Part shown: positions 32,561 through 41,672 of the stretch, one piece after another
Layout of the letters: each line of letters starts with the position of its first letter
Position numbering within the stretch: position 1 is the first letter of the stretch
NCBI GenBank assembly: GCA_037138755.1
Contig: JBAXHT010000001.1
Coordinates: 95,805-159,804 of the forward strand
Direction: 5' to 3'
From: Armatimonadota bacterium
GTDB lineage: Bacteria; Armatimonadota; Fimbriimonadia; Fimbriimonadales; Fimbriimonadaceae
Length of the DNA stretch: 64,000 nucleotides
Position numbers and translations under genes: made by a program
The notes under the pieces: generated by a model
The model's input: only the letters and a program-made list of their open reading frames with translations
The model's database searches: none
What the model was told of the DNA's origin: nothing

Positions 32561-33873
32561 TTCCTATATACAACTACTCAGCACTAGGTGAAGCCGACCG
32601 CAAGCGGCTGATGCGCCGAAGTCAGGCCTCGCTGACTGATATCGCGCCGACGGTTCAGCAGTGGCTTGTGCGGATCGAAGAAGAAGGTGATGGGGCAGTG
32701 CTCGACTATATCCGAACCTTCGATCAGAAGGAAGGCAAACTTGGATGGCAAGAGTCAGGTAGTTTCCGCATGGAAATCTCCGCCGAGGATATCTCCAGAG
32801 CCTACGAATCGCTTGAGCCAAGCCTGGTTGAGGCCATCCGGAAGCAAGTTTTTCTATCGCGAAAGTTCCACACCGAGTACGCCTCAACACTTCTAGGCGA
32901 ATGGGAGACAGTGCAGATCGAAGGCGTTCGGGCGGGCTACCGCCGCGTGCCCATCGCTCGGGCCGGGCTTTACGTTCCCGCTGGAAAGGCACCCCTGCCG
33001 ACGGTTGCTCAGATACTCACAGTCGCAGCGAAAGCTGCCGGAGTTGGAATCGCTGTCGTTACCTTTCCGCCGTGCCCGTGGGAAAGTGAGGCGGCGATCA
33101 TCGTCGCCGCAAACGAGGCGGGTGCGGATCGAATCTTTCGGGTGGGCGGCATCGCCGCCATAGGGGCTCTCGCCTTCGGAACCGAGAGCGTTCCGCAGGT
33201 CGACAAGATTGCAGGACCGGGAAACCTTTACGTTCAAGCCGCCAAACTGTTCGTTTCCGACCGAGTCGGGATCGACATGTTTGCTGGACCAAGTGAGGCG
33301 ATGTTCATCGCTGACGAGACAGCGAATCCTGCGTTCATTGCCGCCGATGTTCTAGGTCAATGCGAGCATGGTCCAGACTCTGCAGGGGTGCTAGTTACAA
33401 CATCCCACCATGTAGCGCTGGAAATCCGATCCCATATTGACCTTCAGCTTCAAGAAATGGACAGGCAAGCCTACGCCGAAAAGGCGCTTGATCGCTACTC
33501 GGCAATCCTTGTATTTGAAACGGAACAAGAACTGCTCAACTACGTTGACGAATACGCCCCCGAGCACCTCGAAATCCAAACCGGAAACCCCTCTGAAACT
33601 CTGTCAAAGCTCAGGAACGTCGGTTCGGTTTTCCTCGGCCAATTCTCTCCGGTCGCAGCGGGCGACTATGCCACGGGAACTAACCACACCCTTCCTACGG
33701 GCGGTGCAGCGCGATACGCCTCGGCGGTTAGCCCTGAGACGTTTATGCGGACGATCCAATTTCAGGAAGTCACCCGGACGGGATTGAAACAGCTCGAGCC
33801 AATTGTCTCAGAGATCGCCAACGCGGAGGGATTAACAGCCCACAGAGACTCAGTTCAAATCAGGTTCAAGTAA
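32557..33873 (+). CDS. hisD: Histidinol dehydrogenase
   Basis: A 438-residue enzyme oxidising L-histidinol to L-histidine with two NAD. RAGLYVPAGKAPLPTV, VDKIAGPGNLYVQAAK and GIDMFAGPSEAMFIADE are family blocks. Zinc ligands are visible in LGQCEHGPDS, YAPEHLEI and AAGDYATGTNHTLPTGG. Normal length. ATG overlaps the HisA-I-E gene stop by 4 bases. It is the last gene of the operon in this window; hisB and hisC are elsewhere. The TAA stop forms the first bases of the next gene's -10 box. Confidence 0.97.
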   Translation: MIPIYNYSALGEADRKRLMRRSQASLTDIAPTVQQWLVRIEEEGDGAVLDYIRTFDQKEGKLGWQESGSFRMEISAEDISRAYESLEPSLVEAIRKQVFLSRKFHTEYASTLLGEWETVQIEGVRAGYRRVPIARAGLYVPAGKAPLPTVAQILTVAAKAAGVGIAVVTFPPCPWESEAAIIVAANEAGADRIFRVGGIAAIGALAFGTESVPQVDKIAGPGNLYVQAAKLFVSDRVGIDMFAGPSEAMFIADETANPAFIAADVLGQCEHGPDSAGVLVTTSHHVALEIRSHIDLQLQEMDRQAYAEKALDRYSAILVFETEQELLNYVDEYAPEHLEIQTGNPSETLSKLRNVGSVFLGQFSPVAAGDYATGTNHTLPTGGAARYASAVSPETFMRTIQFQEVTRTGLKQLEPIVSEIANAEGLTAHRDSVQIRFK

Positions 33874-33876
33874 AGT
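33871..33876 (+). promoter_or_regulatory. Leaderless-type -10 box (TAAAGT, 6 nt before start)
   Basis: TAAAGT, whose first three bases are the hisD stop codon, then AGTTCT, then the ATG at 33883. It gives the sugar dehydrogenase its own promoter inside the end of the his operon. Confidence 0.6.
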
Positions 33877-33882
33877 AGTTCT

Positions 33883-35082
33883 ATGCGAACATCGCTACTT
33901 ATCGGGCTCGCCGCCGTCACCATGTGGAGTTGCGGAGGATCGGGTTCGTCCGCCGTCGCGCCAACTCTAGGCAAGCAACTCCTCGCCTCCGGACTCAACC
34001 AGCCGATGCAGTATCAAGCCGTTCCCGGCCAGCCGGGCCTGGCGTACGTTCTGGAGCGTGGCGGCGTGATCAGAGTTCTCAGCGCAGACGTCCTTCAAGC
34101 CGCGCCGTTGATGAACATCAGTACTCTGCTGAGTTCGGTCGGCGAAGGCGGTCTTTTCGGAATCGCGTTTGACCCGAATTTTGCGACCAACCGTTACATC
34201 TACCTCCACTTCTCAACAGGCACTGATGTCGACACCCAAATCACGCGATTTACCGTAAATCCAAGTTTCCTGACAGCCAACTTCTCAAGCGCATTTTCCA
34301 TCCTAAGAGTCAGCCAAGCCCCTTACACAAACCACAAAGGTGGCTCGATCAACTTCGGGGGAGATGGACTACTGTACGTCGCACTCGGAGACGGCGGAAG
34401 TGGAAATGACCCTCTGAACCGGTCTCAGGACAAGACGACACTTCTCGGAAAGATGCTTCGGATTGACCCAACCAGCGACGCGTATCCGGTGGACGCCGAT
34501 AACAATTATTCGATTCCCACAGGGAATCCATTTCTTGCGGATTCTGCTGTTCGGCCCGAGATCTGGGCGTTCGGCCTCCGGAATCCGTTCCGCTGGAACT
34601 ACGACTCCACACTAGGCGGGTTCTTCATCGCCGACGTTGGACAGGATTCCTACGAGGAGGTCAACTTCGTCGCTCAGACAAATGGAGGTCGAAATTTCGG
34701 CTGGAGAGTTCGTGAGGGCAAACATTCCATCACAAACCCCGGTCCTACGTTTGGGACAGTTTTCACCGACCCCTTCATCGAATACCCCCGTTCCGCGGGC
34801 CGTTCGATCACGGGTGGCTTCCTCTATCGAGGAAACGACATCCCCAACTTCGGCGGAAACTATATCATGGGCGACTATGTCACCAACCGCATCTGGGGCG
34901 TCGTGCCCATCTTCGCGGGAGGCGAAGCAACGAGCATGGACTTCTCCGCCGCCAAGCAGCTTGACATCACCGGAGGCCTGAACGGTGTGGTCTCCATTGA
35001 CGAAGACCACTTCCAAGAGCCGATCATCACGGAACTTAACGCGGGAACCGTCTCACGATTGATCCCGCTCGTGGTCAATTAG
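33883..35082 (+). CDS. PQQ-dependent sugar (glucose/sorbosone) dehydrogenase-like lipoprotein
   Basis: A 399-residue protein. A lipoprotein signal (LLIGLAAVTMWSCGG, Cys at the lipobox) tethers it outside the cytoplasmic membrane. The rest is a six-bladed propeller of the GSDH family: GLFGIAFDPNFATNRYIYLH, NHKGGSINFGGDGLLYVALGD, EIWAFGLRNPFRW and RGNDIPNFGGNYIMGDY, covering PQQ- and calcium-site regions. Soluble homologues oxidise aldose sugars; many members have unknown substrates and may not bind PQQ. No pqq genes are in the window. It is probably transcribed independently of the his operon. Confidence 0.85.
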   Translation: MRTSLLIGLAAVTMWSCGGSGSSAVAPTLGKQLLASGLNQPMQYQAVPGQPGLAYVLERGGVIRVLSADVLQAAPLMNISTLLSSVGEGGLFGIAFDPNFATNRYIYLHFSTGTDVDTQITRFTVNPSFLTANFSSAFSILRVSQAPYTNHKGGSINFGGDGLLYVALGDGGSGNDPLNRSQDKTTLLGKMLRIDPTSDAYPVDADNNYSIPTGNPFLADSAVRPEIWAFGLRNPFRWNYDSTLGGFFIADVGQDSYEEVNFVAQTNGGRNFGWRVREGKHSITNPGPTFGTVFTDPFIEYPRSAGRSITGGFLYRGNDIPNFGGNYIMGDYVTNRIWGVVPIFAGGEATSMDFSAAKQLDITGGLNGVVSIDEDHFQEPIITELNAGTVSRLIPLVVN

Positions 35083-35125
35083 CCTCAAAGCCTGTTGACG
35101 AACTAGCGTGGTAACTTGTATTCAA

Positions 35126-36013
35126 GTGGCACAGAAGAAGTCAAAACCTATTTCGGCCCGATTTAAGCGGTACGTTGTTCCTGTACAAACGACTCTGCAG
35201 ACGATGGGTGGGGTCGGAACTCCTGCGGAGGTAACCGCGAAGGTGATCGAAAGCCTCGGTATTACCGAGCAAGAGCAAGGCGAACGTTCTGGAACTGGGG
35301 TCGCAATCGTTCAAAACGACATCGCTTGGGCAAGAAATCTTTTGCGAGAGAATGGAATCATCAGCAATGAGCAACGGGGTCTTTGGAAACTAACAGCCCT
35401 GGGATACAGCACTGTAATCGACGAGCCTGTACTCGATGAATGGATACGCGAATCGAGAGCCAGCAAGGCCATTAACAAAAAATCTAAAGCAGCATCAAGT
35501 GCATCAGACGACGCTACAGATTTCGCAGAAGTAGAAGTAGAAGAGCCGGAGGAGATGCTCGATGAACGAGTTTTGGCAATACTCAAATCATTGTCCAGCA
35601 CCGGATTCGAGCGTTTTTGTCAAGCCCTTTTGCACCAGTGCGGTCTGCGCAATATCGAACTAACAAAGCAATCGGGAGACGGCGGCGTCGACGGAATAGG
35701 GGAACTCGAGGTCGCCCATTTGGTGCGGTTCAAAGTGATCTTTCAATGCAAAAGATATGATACGAACCAGGTAACTTCTCCCGATATCCGCAACTTCAGA
35801 GGTGCAATGGATGGTCGAACAGATAAGGGCATCTTCCTAACGACCAGCACGTTCACTGCCGATGCCCGGAAAGAGGCGGTTAGAGATGGTGCGAAGCCTA
35901 TCGAACTGGTCGACGGCCAAAGACTAGTCGAATTCCTCAAAGAGTTCAGACTGGGGCTCGTCCCGGTAACCGCCTATGAGATCGACCACGCCTTCTTCAG
36001 GAACTTTCAATAA
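35126..36013 (+). CDS. Mrr-type restriction endonuclease
   Basis: A 295-residue protein. Residues ~15-110 form a winged-helix Mrr_N domain (VPVQTTLQTMGGVGTPAEVT and DIAWARNLLRENGII). A Ser/Lys/Glu-rich linker follows. Residues ~155-280 form the Mrr_cat PD-(D/E)xK fold: GFERFCQALLHQCGL, SGDGGVDGIGEL (Asp) and VIFQCKRYDTNQV (QxK). The family is type IV, cleaving modified DNA. No methyltransferase is adjacent. The start is uncertain: GTG at 35126 is preferred, with GTG 35108 as alternative. Its end lies 8 bp from the convergent mutase gene. Confidence 0.85.
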   Translation: MAQKKSKPISARFKRYVVPVQTTLQTMGGVGTPAEVTAKVIESLGITEQEQGERSGTGVAIVQNDIAWARNLLRENGIISNEQRGLWKLTALGYSTVIDEPVLDEWIRESRASKAINKKSKAASSASDDATDFAEVEVEEPEEMLDERVLAILKSLSSTGFERFCQALLHQCGLRNIELTKQSGDGGVDGIGELEVAHLVRFKVIFQCKRYDTNQVTSPDIRNFRGAMDGRTDKGIFLTTSTFTADARKEAVRDGAKPIELVDGQRLVEFLKEFRLGLVPVTAYEIDHAFFRNFQ

Positions 36014-36021
36014 GTCCTTAA

Positions 36022-37368
36022 TTAGCCCCGAATAATCTCCAGTAGCTCTTCAGTCTTCGCAACCATCATCGTATGATCACCTCGCGTCTCGACGTTGAGG
36101 CGGATGACCGGCTCGGTGTTCGACCCGCGAAGGTTGAAGCGCCAGTCTGGATATTCGATGGAGAGGCCGTCGATTCGGGTGATAGTTCCGCCCGGTGCGT
36201 ACTTTTCTTCCACTGCAGCCAGGATCGTCTGAACGTCCGACACCTTTGAGTTCACCTCGCCCGAGCAGGGATAGTTGGCAACCATCTCGGAAACCAGATC
36301 GCCGAGCGAACGACCTGTTGAAGAAACCAAGCGAGCAATCAGCAGGAACGGGATCATGCCGCTATCGCAGTACCAGTGATCCTTGAAGTAGTGGTGAGCG
36401 GACATTTCGCCACCATAAGTGGCATCCTCGGCTCGCATCTTCTCCTTGATGAAGGCGTGGCCGGACTTGCACATCACCGCACGTCCGCCGAGCTTCTCGA
36501 CAATGTCGAGGGTATTCCAAGTGAGTCGCGGGTCGTAGACGATGGTCGCCGACGGGTCCTTCTGCAGAACCGCTTGGGCAAGCAGTCCGACGATGTAGTA
36601 GCCCTCGATGAAGTTGGCGTGCTCGTCGAAGAAGAAGCAGCGGTCGTAGTCGCCGTCCCAGGCAACGCCGAAGTCGTACGAACCAGCCTTCATATCGGCG
36701 ATGGCACCAGCTCGGGCTTCCTCCAGAATCGGGTTTGGAACGCCGTTCGGGAAGTTGCCGTCGGGGGTGAATAGTCGGTTGGTTGACTCAAGCGGCAGGT
36801 GGGGTAGAAGCTGTTCGAGCGCGACTCCTGCAGCACCGTTTCCGACATCACAGAGAACCTTTAGCGGCTTCAGTGAGGAAGGCGAGACAATCTTGAGCAG
36901 GTGATCAATGAAGTCCTTGTAAACGTCCTGCTCGATTCGCTTTCCTTCTCCGGTGCGCTGCCAGTTTTGCTCATGGGCTCGACGCTCAATCTCGTTCAGT
37001 CCAGTATCGGAAGACACCGGGCGGCTCTCTTGGCGGACCATTTTGAGACCGTTGTACTCTGGCGGGTTGTGGCTGGCGGTGATCATGCAACCGCCATCGT
37101 AGCCATAGAACGCGGTGGCGAAGTAGACCATCTCGGTTCCGACCAAACCAAGGTGGACAACATCGACTCCAGCATCATTCAAGCCCCGCGCAAACGCATC
37201 ATAAAGCTCAGGACCCGAAAGTCGGATATCGTAGCCGACGCACACGGTTTTAGGCTGAAGCTCGTCGGCAAACGCCCGTCCAACTCGGTACGCCACGTCA
37301 GGGTTCAGCTCAGTCGGAACGATGCCCCGGATGTCGTACGCCTTGAATGCTGGAAAGTATTTGCCCAT
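36022..37368 (-). CDS. Phosphomannomutase/phosphoglucomutase
   Basis: A 448-residue alpha-D-phosphohexomutase. KAYDIRGIVPTELN is the N-terminal signature, MITASHNPPEYNGLK the phosphoserine loop, WDGDYDRCFFFDE the magnesium site, GGEMSAHHYFKD the sugar-recognition GEMS loop and LRGSNTEPVIRLNVE the phosphate-binding end. GEMSAHHYF is the form found in dual-specificity PMM/PGM enzymes such as AlgC/CpsG. It supplies mannose-1-P or glucose-1-P for glycan synthesis. A TAAGGG ribosome site precedes ATG by 4 nt. It is divergent from nfo. Confidence 0.95.
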   Translation of the reverse strand: MGKYFPAFKAYDIRGIVPTELNPDVAYRVGRAFADELQPKTVCVGYDIRLSGPELYDAFARGLNDAGVDVVHLGLVGTEMVYFATAFYGYDGGCMITASHNPPEYNGLKMVRQESRPVSSDTGLNEIERRAHEQNWQRTGEGKRIEQDVYKDFIDHLLKIVSPSSLKPLKVLCDVGNGAAGVALEQLLPHLPLESTNRLFTPDGNFPNGVPNPILEEARAGAIADMKAGSYDFGVAWDGDYDRCFFFDEHANFIEGYYIVGLLAQAVLQKDPSATIVYDPRLTWNTLDIVEKLGGRAVMCKSGHAFIKEKMRAEDATYGGEMSAHHYFKDHWYCDSGMIPFLLIARLVSSTGRSLGDLVSEMVANYPCSGEVNSKVSDVQTILAAVEEKYAPGGTITRIDGLSIEYPDWRFNLRGSNTEPVIRLNVETRGDHTMMVAKTEELLEIIRG

Positions 37369-37430
37369 GAGACCCTTAGTTCTTACCTCATGGTTGGCAA
37401 ATTGTGCTGTCTCTTAACCATCATAGATGA

Positions 37431-38276
37431 ATGCCAGCACAACTTCTAGGTGCCCACACCCCAATCAAAAACGGCCTCGGAGGGGCTCTGCGCGAAGGTC
37501 ACCGCATTGGTTGTACGGCGGTGCAGGTGTTCACCAAGAGTCCGCAGCTTTGGAAGGCGAAGGAGATTTCGGTGGAGATGGTGGCGGATTTTAAGGCGGC
37601 TCAAGCGGAGACGGGGATCACGGAGGTTGTCGTGCACGACTCGTACCTGATTAACATGGCTTCGGCGGCAGAAGAAGGACGGGAGAAGTCGATTCAGGGG
37701 TTGACGGATGAACTGAATCGATGCGCCCGGTACGGGATTCGCTTTTGCAATTCGCACATGGGCGCGCACGTTGGGCAAGGGGTTGAGGAAGGTCTTCGGC
37801 TGTTGGTGGCAGGTGCCAAACGGGTTTTGGCGGATTCCGATCCCTCTGTCATGCTTCTGATGGAAACCACGGCGGGCTCAGGGTCCTCCTTGGGTTCTAC
37901 ATTTGAGGAGTTACAGGCGGTCTTGGACGGTCTTCACGGCGATGCGCGGGTTGGGGTTTGTGTGGATACTTGCCACATCTTCGCAGCTGGTTATGATTTG
38001 CGAACGGCAGAGACCTATGAGGCGACTTGGGTGAAGTTCGCGGATGTGATCGGTTTTGATCGGCTGAAAGCAGTCCACTGCAATGATTCACTAAAGCCGT
38101 TCGGCTCGCGAAAGGATCGCCACGCACAGCTCTCAGAAGGCGAAATCGGCGAAACGCCGTTTCGCATGATGGTCAACGACGAGCGTTTCCGCCGAATTCC
38201 GATCTTGTTAGAAACTCCGATCGAGAACGACGGGCACGAGCGGGATTTGGCGAAGCTGAAGAGCTATATCACCTGA
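37431..38276 (+). CDS. nfo: Endonuclease IV (AP endonuclease)
   Basis: A 281-residue TIM-barrel AP endonuclease with three zinc ions. GAHTPIKNGL (first His), VVVHDSYLINMAS, FCNSHMGAHVGQG, VGVCVDTCHIFAAGYD, LKAVHCNDS and PILLETP contain the successive His/Asp/Glu ligands in order. It cleaves 5' to abasic sites in base excision repair. Length is normal. Its stop overlaps the start of a 38-residue ORF (TGATG). Confidence 0.96.
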   Translation: MPAQLLGAHTPIKNGLGGALREGHRIGCTAVQVFTKSPQLWKAKEISVEMVADFKAAQAETGITEVVVHDSYLINMASAAEEGREKSIQGLTDELNRCARYGIRFCNSHMGAHVGQGVEEGLRLLVAGAKRVLADSDPSVMLLMETTAGSGSSLGSTFEELQAVLDGLHGDARVGVCVDTCHIFAAGYDLRTAETYEATWVKFADVIGFDRLKAVHCNDSLKPFGSRKDRHAQLSEGEIGETPFRMMVNDERFRRIPILLETPIENDGHERDLAKLKSYIT

Positions 38277-38392
38277 TGGAAAACAAGGGTCAAGTGACCG
38301 TCTTTCTTGCTCACGGATATTCAGGGAAACTGGTAGACGAAGCGAGACTTCCATGGGCTCAATCTGCCAAAATTGAACCTGAATTCCCTTGA
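38276..38392 (+). CDS. 38-residue ORF coupled between nfo and the J-domain gene
   Basis: ATG at 38276 overlaps the nfo stop (TGATG) and its TGA overlaps the TTG start of the downstream J-domain gene (TTGA). The peptide begins MENKGQVTVFLAHGYSGKLV and ends PEFP; no family is recognised. The double overlap suggests a translated coupling peptide that hands ribosomes to the J-domain gene. It could also be a fortuitous frame filling the gap. Confidence 0.4.
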   Translation: MENKGQVTVFLAHGYSGKLVDEARLPWAQSAKIEPEFP

Positions 38393-39540
38393 CCACCTCC
38401 GCACCAACCTATTACGATATCCTGGGTGTGGGGCCTGTTGCCGATTCCGAAACGATTCGTCGTGCGTATCGACGGCTTGCCCAGAAGCACCACCCGGACG
38501 TGAGCGACTCTCCAGACGCTCACGAAAACATGGCGCGGATCAACGAGGCGTTTGAGACCCTCACGGACAAGATACGGCGGGAAGAGTACGACGCGCTCCT
38601 TGCGGGTGGAAGCCAAGAACCCGAGCATGCTACGCCGCAGACGCCGGTCATGGTGCGCCTGATCAAGCGGCTCCACGGCCACAAAACGCCGGTCTACGCC
38701 TTGGCATTTGCGCCGGACAGCGGACAGCTGATGTCAGTCGGCTTCGACAACGAACTGATTTGGTGGGCGGAAGAAGGCGAGACCACGCGACAAACAAAAC
38801 TAGAGAGCGGTGCAGTTTCGACTTTGCGCGCTTTCTCAGGCGGACGGGTCATGGCGGCGGGTTCTACCGAGAGCCACGTCAACGTGTGGCGGCTCGACGG
38901 CGAAGAAGTGAAGAACTGGAAGGGCGTTCAAGAAGAGTGGGTAAGTTGCGTAGCCATCTCGGGAGATGGCTCGTCGATTGCCGCCGGTTCGGTTCACGCT
39001 CAGCTTCGTGTGTGCGACTCCGCCACCGGGGCGGCGATGTACACCCTCCGAAGCGCGGATGCCAGCGTGACGGCAGTTGCCTTTAGTTCCGACGGTCGGC
39101 TACTTGCCGGAGGAACGGCAGATGCCCGAGTCACGATTCGAGAAGCCAAAACAGGGCGGTGGGTTCGGACGATTGAGCGGCTCCGGTCGATGGTCACCGC
39201 AATTGCCTTCAGTGCCGACAGCGAGTACCTCGCCGTCGCCGGAGTTGACCTCAGCATTCGCGTCTTTGAACTTTCGACAGGGAATTTGCTAAAGATGGTC
39301 TACGGGCACTCGAAACCCATAGAAGCCCTAGCATTTCACCCGAACGGCTGGCTCTTTGCTTCGGGCTCGCGGGACGGAACGATTGGGCTTTGGAATGCAG
39401 CAAAGGGGATCGGGAGTGTACGGATCGAGGCTTCTTCGAGGCCGATTTCTTGCGTTGCGTTTAACTCCGATGGTTCGCGCCTAGCAGCAAGTGGACAAGA
39501 CAAGCTCGTCCGCCTGTTCGAGATTACGGCGAAAAGCTGA
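38389..39540 (+). CDS. J-domain/WD40 repeat fusion protein
   Basis: A 383-residue protein. Residues ~7-68 are a DnaJ J-domain (YYDILGVGPVADSETIRRAY, HPD at 35-37). After a ~20-residue linker, residues ~92-383 are about seven WD40 repeats (TPVYALAFAPDSGQLMSVG, VTAVAFSSDGRLLAGG, IEALAFHPNGWLFASGSRDG, ISCVAFNSDGSRLAASGQDK). It has no Gly/Phe or zinc-finger region. The propeller probably replaces the client-binding part of DnaJ and recruits specific clients to a DnaK. It starts with TTG, overlapping the small ORF's TGA. Its 3' end overlaps the thioredoxin-like gene by 17 bases. Confidence 0.9.
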   Translation: MTTSAPTYYDILGVGPVADSETIRRAYRRLAQKHHPDVSDSPDAHENMARINEAFETLTDKIRREEYDALLAGGSQEPEHATPQTPVMVRLIKRLHGHKTPVYALAFAPDSGQLMSVGFDNELIWWAEEGETTRQTKLESGAVSTLRAFSGGRVMAAGSTESHVNVWRLDGEEVKNWKGVQEEWVSCVAISGDGSSIAAGSVHAQLRVCDSATGAAMYTLRSADASVTAVAFSSDGRLLAGGTADARVTIREAKTGRWVRTIERLRSMVTAIAFSADSEYLAVAGVDLSIRVFELSTGNLLKMVYGHSKPIEALAFHPNGWLFASGSRDGTIGLWNAAKGIGSVRIEASSRPISCVAFNSDGSRLAASGQDKLVRLFEITAKS

Positions 39541-39973
39541 GCGAGCAGCCGACGGGTTTTGTCTCTTTGGGGTTTGGTTCTTTGCCACTCAAGGCAGCTT
39601 TGATTGCGTTGCGCAAGTCCGGAGATTTGGAGGTTCGCCACTTATAATCCGAGCCGTACGCATCATCAATTCGACCCCGATAAACCAACTTGGAACCAGA
39701 ATAAACGACTGCGGTTGGCACCACCTTCGCCCCGGCTCGCCTCGCCTCAATCCCTTTCGGATCGAGCAAAAATGGAGCCAGCATCTTGAATTCCTTCTGG
39801 TGCTTCTTCACCACCGCTACCGTGATCCCCGGCTCCGAGTAAACCATCCGAAACTTCGCCGCCGGAAAGTCCCGCACAATCCGATTCATCTCCGGCGAGT
39901 AGCGCCGGCAAATCGGGCAGTCAGAGGTGATGAAGAAATCAACCTTGATAGCAGGGGCAAAGTATGGAAGCAT
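39524..39973 (-). CDS. Thioredoxin-fold protein with CPIC motif
   Basis: A 149-residue protein: KVDFFITSDCPICRRYSPEM has a CxxC redox motif, KVVPTAVVYS the cis-Pro loop, and VYRGRIDDAYG resembles the redoxin/SCO-like group that ends in a conserved 'P-x-GC' (here ETKPVGCSLSF). No signal peptide is visible, so it is probably cytosolic unless the start lies further upstream. It is downstream of pruA on the same strand, separated by a hairpin. Partner unknown. Confidence 0.72.
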   Translation of the reverse strand: MLPYFAPAIKVDFFITSDCPICRRYSPEMNRIVRDFPAAKFRMVYSEPGITVAVVKKHQKEFKMLAPFLLDPKGIEARRAGAKVVPTAVVYSGSKLVYRGRIDDAYGSDYKWRTSKSPDLRNAIKAALSGKEPNPKETKPVGCSLSFSP

Positions 39974-39982
39974 TTAAAGGTT

Positions 39983-40007
39983 GAACGCCGGAGGTCATCC
40001 GGCGTTC
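39983..40007 (-). terminator. Hairpin between pruA and the thioredoxin-like gene
   Basis: GAACGCCGGA pairs perfectly with TCCGGCGTTC across a 5-nt loop, 8 bases after the pruA stop on the minus strand. No U-tract follows; it may be a weak terminator or processing/stabilising stem. Confidence 0.6.
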
Positions 40008-40014
40008 TCAGATA

Positions 40015-41649
40015 TTATTCACTCGCTAGGAACGGATAGCGGTAGTCGGTCGGAGGAACGAAAGTTTCCTTAATCGTTCGAGCCGAGAGCCAGCGGTAGA
40101 GGTTGAGTGCCGAACCCGCCTTATCGTTTGTTCCGCTCGCCCGGGCTCCGCCGAAGGGCTGTTGACCAACGACAGCGCCGGTCGGCTTGTCGTTGATGTA
40201 GAAGTTTCCAGCGGCATTTCGAAGCATCTTGGTTGCCGTTTCGACCGCATAGCGATCTTGGGAGATCACCGCACCGGTGAGGGCGTAAGGTGAGGTCTCA
40301 TCGACCAGTTTGAGAGTCTCTTCCCACCTCTCTTCGTCGTAAACGTACATCGTTAAAACTGGCCCGAAGATCTCTTCGCACATCGTGCGGTACTTCGGAT
40401 CAGTGACTTCGATGACGGTCGGCTCGACAAAGTAGCCCACAGACTTATCGTAACTACCGCCCACCAAAATGTTCTGACCATCCGCCCTAGCTTTGTCGAT
40501 GTAGGCCGCGATGTTGTCAAAGCTCTTCTCATCAATCACCGCATTCACAAAGCAGCCGAAGTCCTCGACCGAACCTTGCTTGAATGACTTCGCACCTTCA
40601 ATCAATAGTTCGCGAACGCGAGGAGCGATGTTCGAGGGAACGTAGCATCGCGAAGCCGCAGAGCACTTCTGCCCTTGATACTCAAAAGCCCCGCGCAAGA
40701 GTGCAGTTGCGACGACAGCCGGATCTGCCGACTTGTGGGCGACAACAAAGTCCTTTCCACCCGTCTCACCGACGATTCGAGGATACGACTTGTAGATGTT
40801 GGTTGCAAGCCCTTCGCCGATCTGCTTCCACATCGTGTTGAAGACTCCGGTTGAGCCAGTGAAGTGGACTCCAGCGAAGTCGCGGTGGTTGAAGCAAACC
40901 CGTCCGATGGTCGGTCCATCCACGTAAATGAGGTTAATAACGCCATCCGGAAGTCCGGCTTCCTTCAGGACTCGCATGAACATCTGCGCGCTGTAGACCT
41001 GAGTGCTCGCGGGCTTCCAGACGACCACGTTTCCGCACATCGCCGCCGAGGTAGGCAGGTTTCCGCCGATGGCGGTGAAGTTGAACGGAGTGACGGCGAG
41101 AACAAAACCCTCGAGCGGTCGGTATTCCAAGCGGTTGTGCATTCCGGGTCCGCTAATCGGCTGTTGGGCATAGATTTCGCTGAGGAAGTGGACGTTGAAG
41201 CGGAGGAAGTCGATGATCTCGCAAGCGGCATCAATCTCAGCCTGGAAGGCGTTCTTCGACTGTGCCAGCATCGTGGTGCCGTTCATGTAGGGACGGTACT
41301 TGGTGGCAATCAGGTCGGCGGCTCGGAGGAAGATGTTCGCCCGGCTTTCCCAGCTCATGTTGCTCCAAGCCTCGCGAGCGGCAAGTGCGGCTTCGATGGC
41401 TTCCTCAACATGGGATGAATCTCCAGCGTGGAAAACACCTAGCGTGTGAGCTCGCTCGTGCGGTGGGTGCATGGTCACCGTTTTCCCGGTTCGGACTTCT
41501 TCGCCGCCGATGTACATAGGAACATCCACTTGCTCCGCCTTCAGCTCTGCCAGAGCTTCCTTCAGTCGCGCCCGCTCTGGGGTGCCCGGAGCGTAGCTCA
41601 AAACGGGTTCATTGACGGGCAGAGCGTAGTGAAAGTCACCATAATTCAT
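40015..41649 (-). CDS. pruA: L-glutamate gamma-semialdehyde (P5C) dehydrogenase
   Basis: A 544-residue ALDH that oxidises glutamate semialdehyde to glutamate, the second step of proline breakdown. FNFTAIGGNLPTSAAMCGN and KPASTQ are cofactor-binding regions; GETGGKD holds the general-base Glu and FEYQGQKCSAASRCYVP the nucleophilic Cys. The N-terminal start NYGDFHYALPVNEPVLSYAPG is typical of the single-domain, mitochondrial-like P5CDH group. No proline dehydrogenase gene is adjacent. It also fits disposal of glutamate semialdehyde from other routes. The start is set by TAAACT 6 nt upstream. Confidence 0.96.
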   Translation of the reverse strand: MNYGDFHYALPVNEPVLSYAPGTPERARLKEALAELKAEQVDVPMYIGGEEVRTGKTVTMHPPHERAHTLGVFHAGDSSHVEEAIEAALAAREAWSNMSWESRANIFLRAADLIATKYRPYMNGTTMLAQSKNAFQAEIDAACEIIDFLRFNVHFLSEIYAQQPISGPGMHNRLEYRPLEGFVLAVTPFNFTAIGGNLPTSAAMCGNVVVWKPASTQVYSAQMFMRVLKEAGLPDGVINLIYVDGPTIGRVCFNHRDFAGVHFTGSTGVFNTMWKQIGEGLATNIYKSYPRIVGETGGKDFVVAHKSADPAVVATALLRGAFEYQGQKCSAASRCYVPSNIAPRVRELLIEGAKSFKQGSVEDFGCFVNAVIDEKSFDNIAAYIDKARADGQNILVGGSYDKSVGYFVEPTVIEVTDPKYRTMCEEIFGPVLTMYVYDEERWEETLKLVDETSPYALTGAVISQDRYAVETATKMLRNAAGNFYINDKPTGAVVGQQPFGGARASGTNDKAGSALNLYRWLSARTIKETFVPPTDYRYPFLASE

Positions 41650-41655
41650 TCCGAG

Positions 41656-41661
41656 AGTTTA
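41656..41661 (-). promoter_or_regulatory. Leaderless-type -10 box (TAAACT, 6 nt before start)
   Basis: On the minus strand TAAACT, then CTCGGA, then the ATG at 41649 of pruA. It lies 12 bases from the REP-like element. Confidence 0.6.
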
Positions 41662-41672
41662 CCGGGGCATTA

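Noticed and set aside
35126-36013. Complete restriction-modification or defence island around Mrr
   Set aside because: Neighbours are a sugar dehydrogenase and a phosphomannomutase; no methyltransferase, helicase or other defence gene adjacent.
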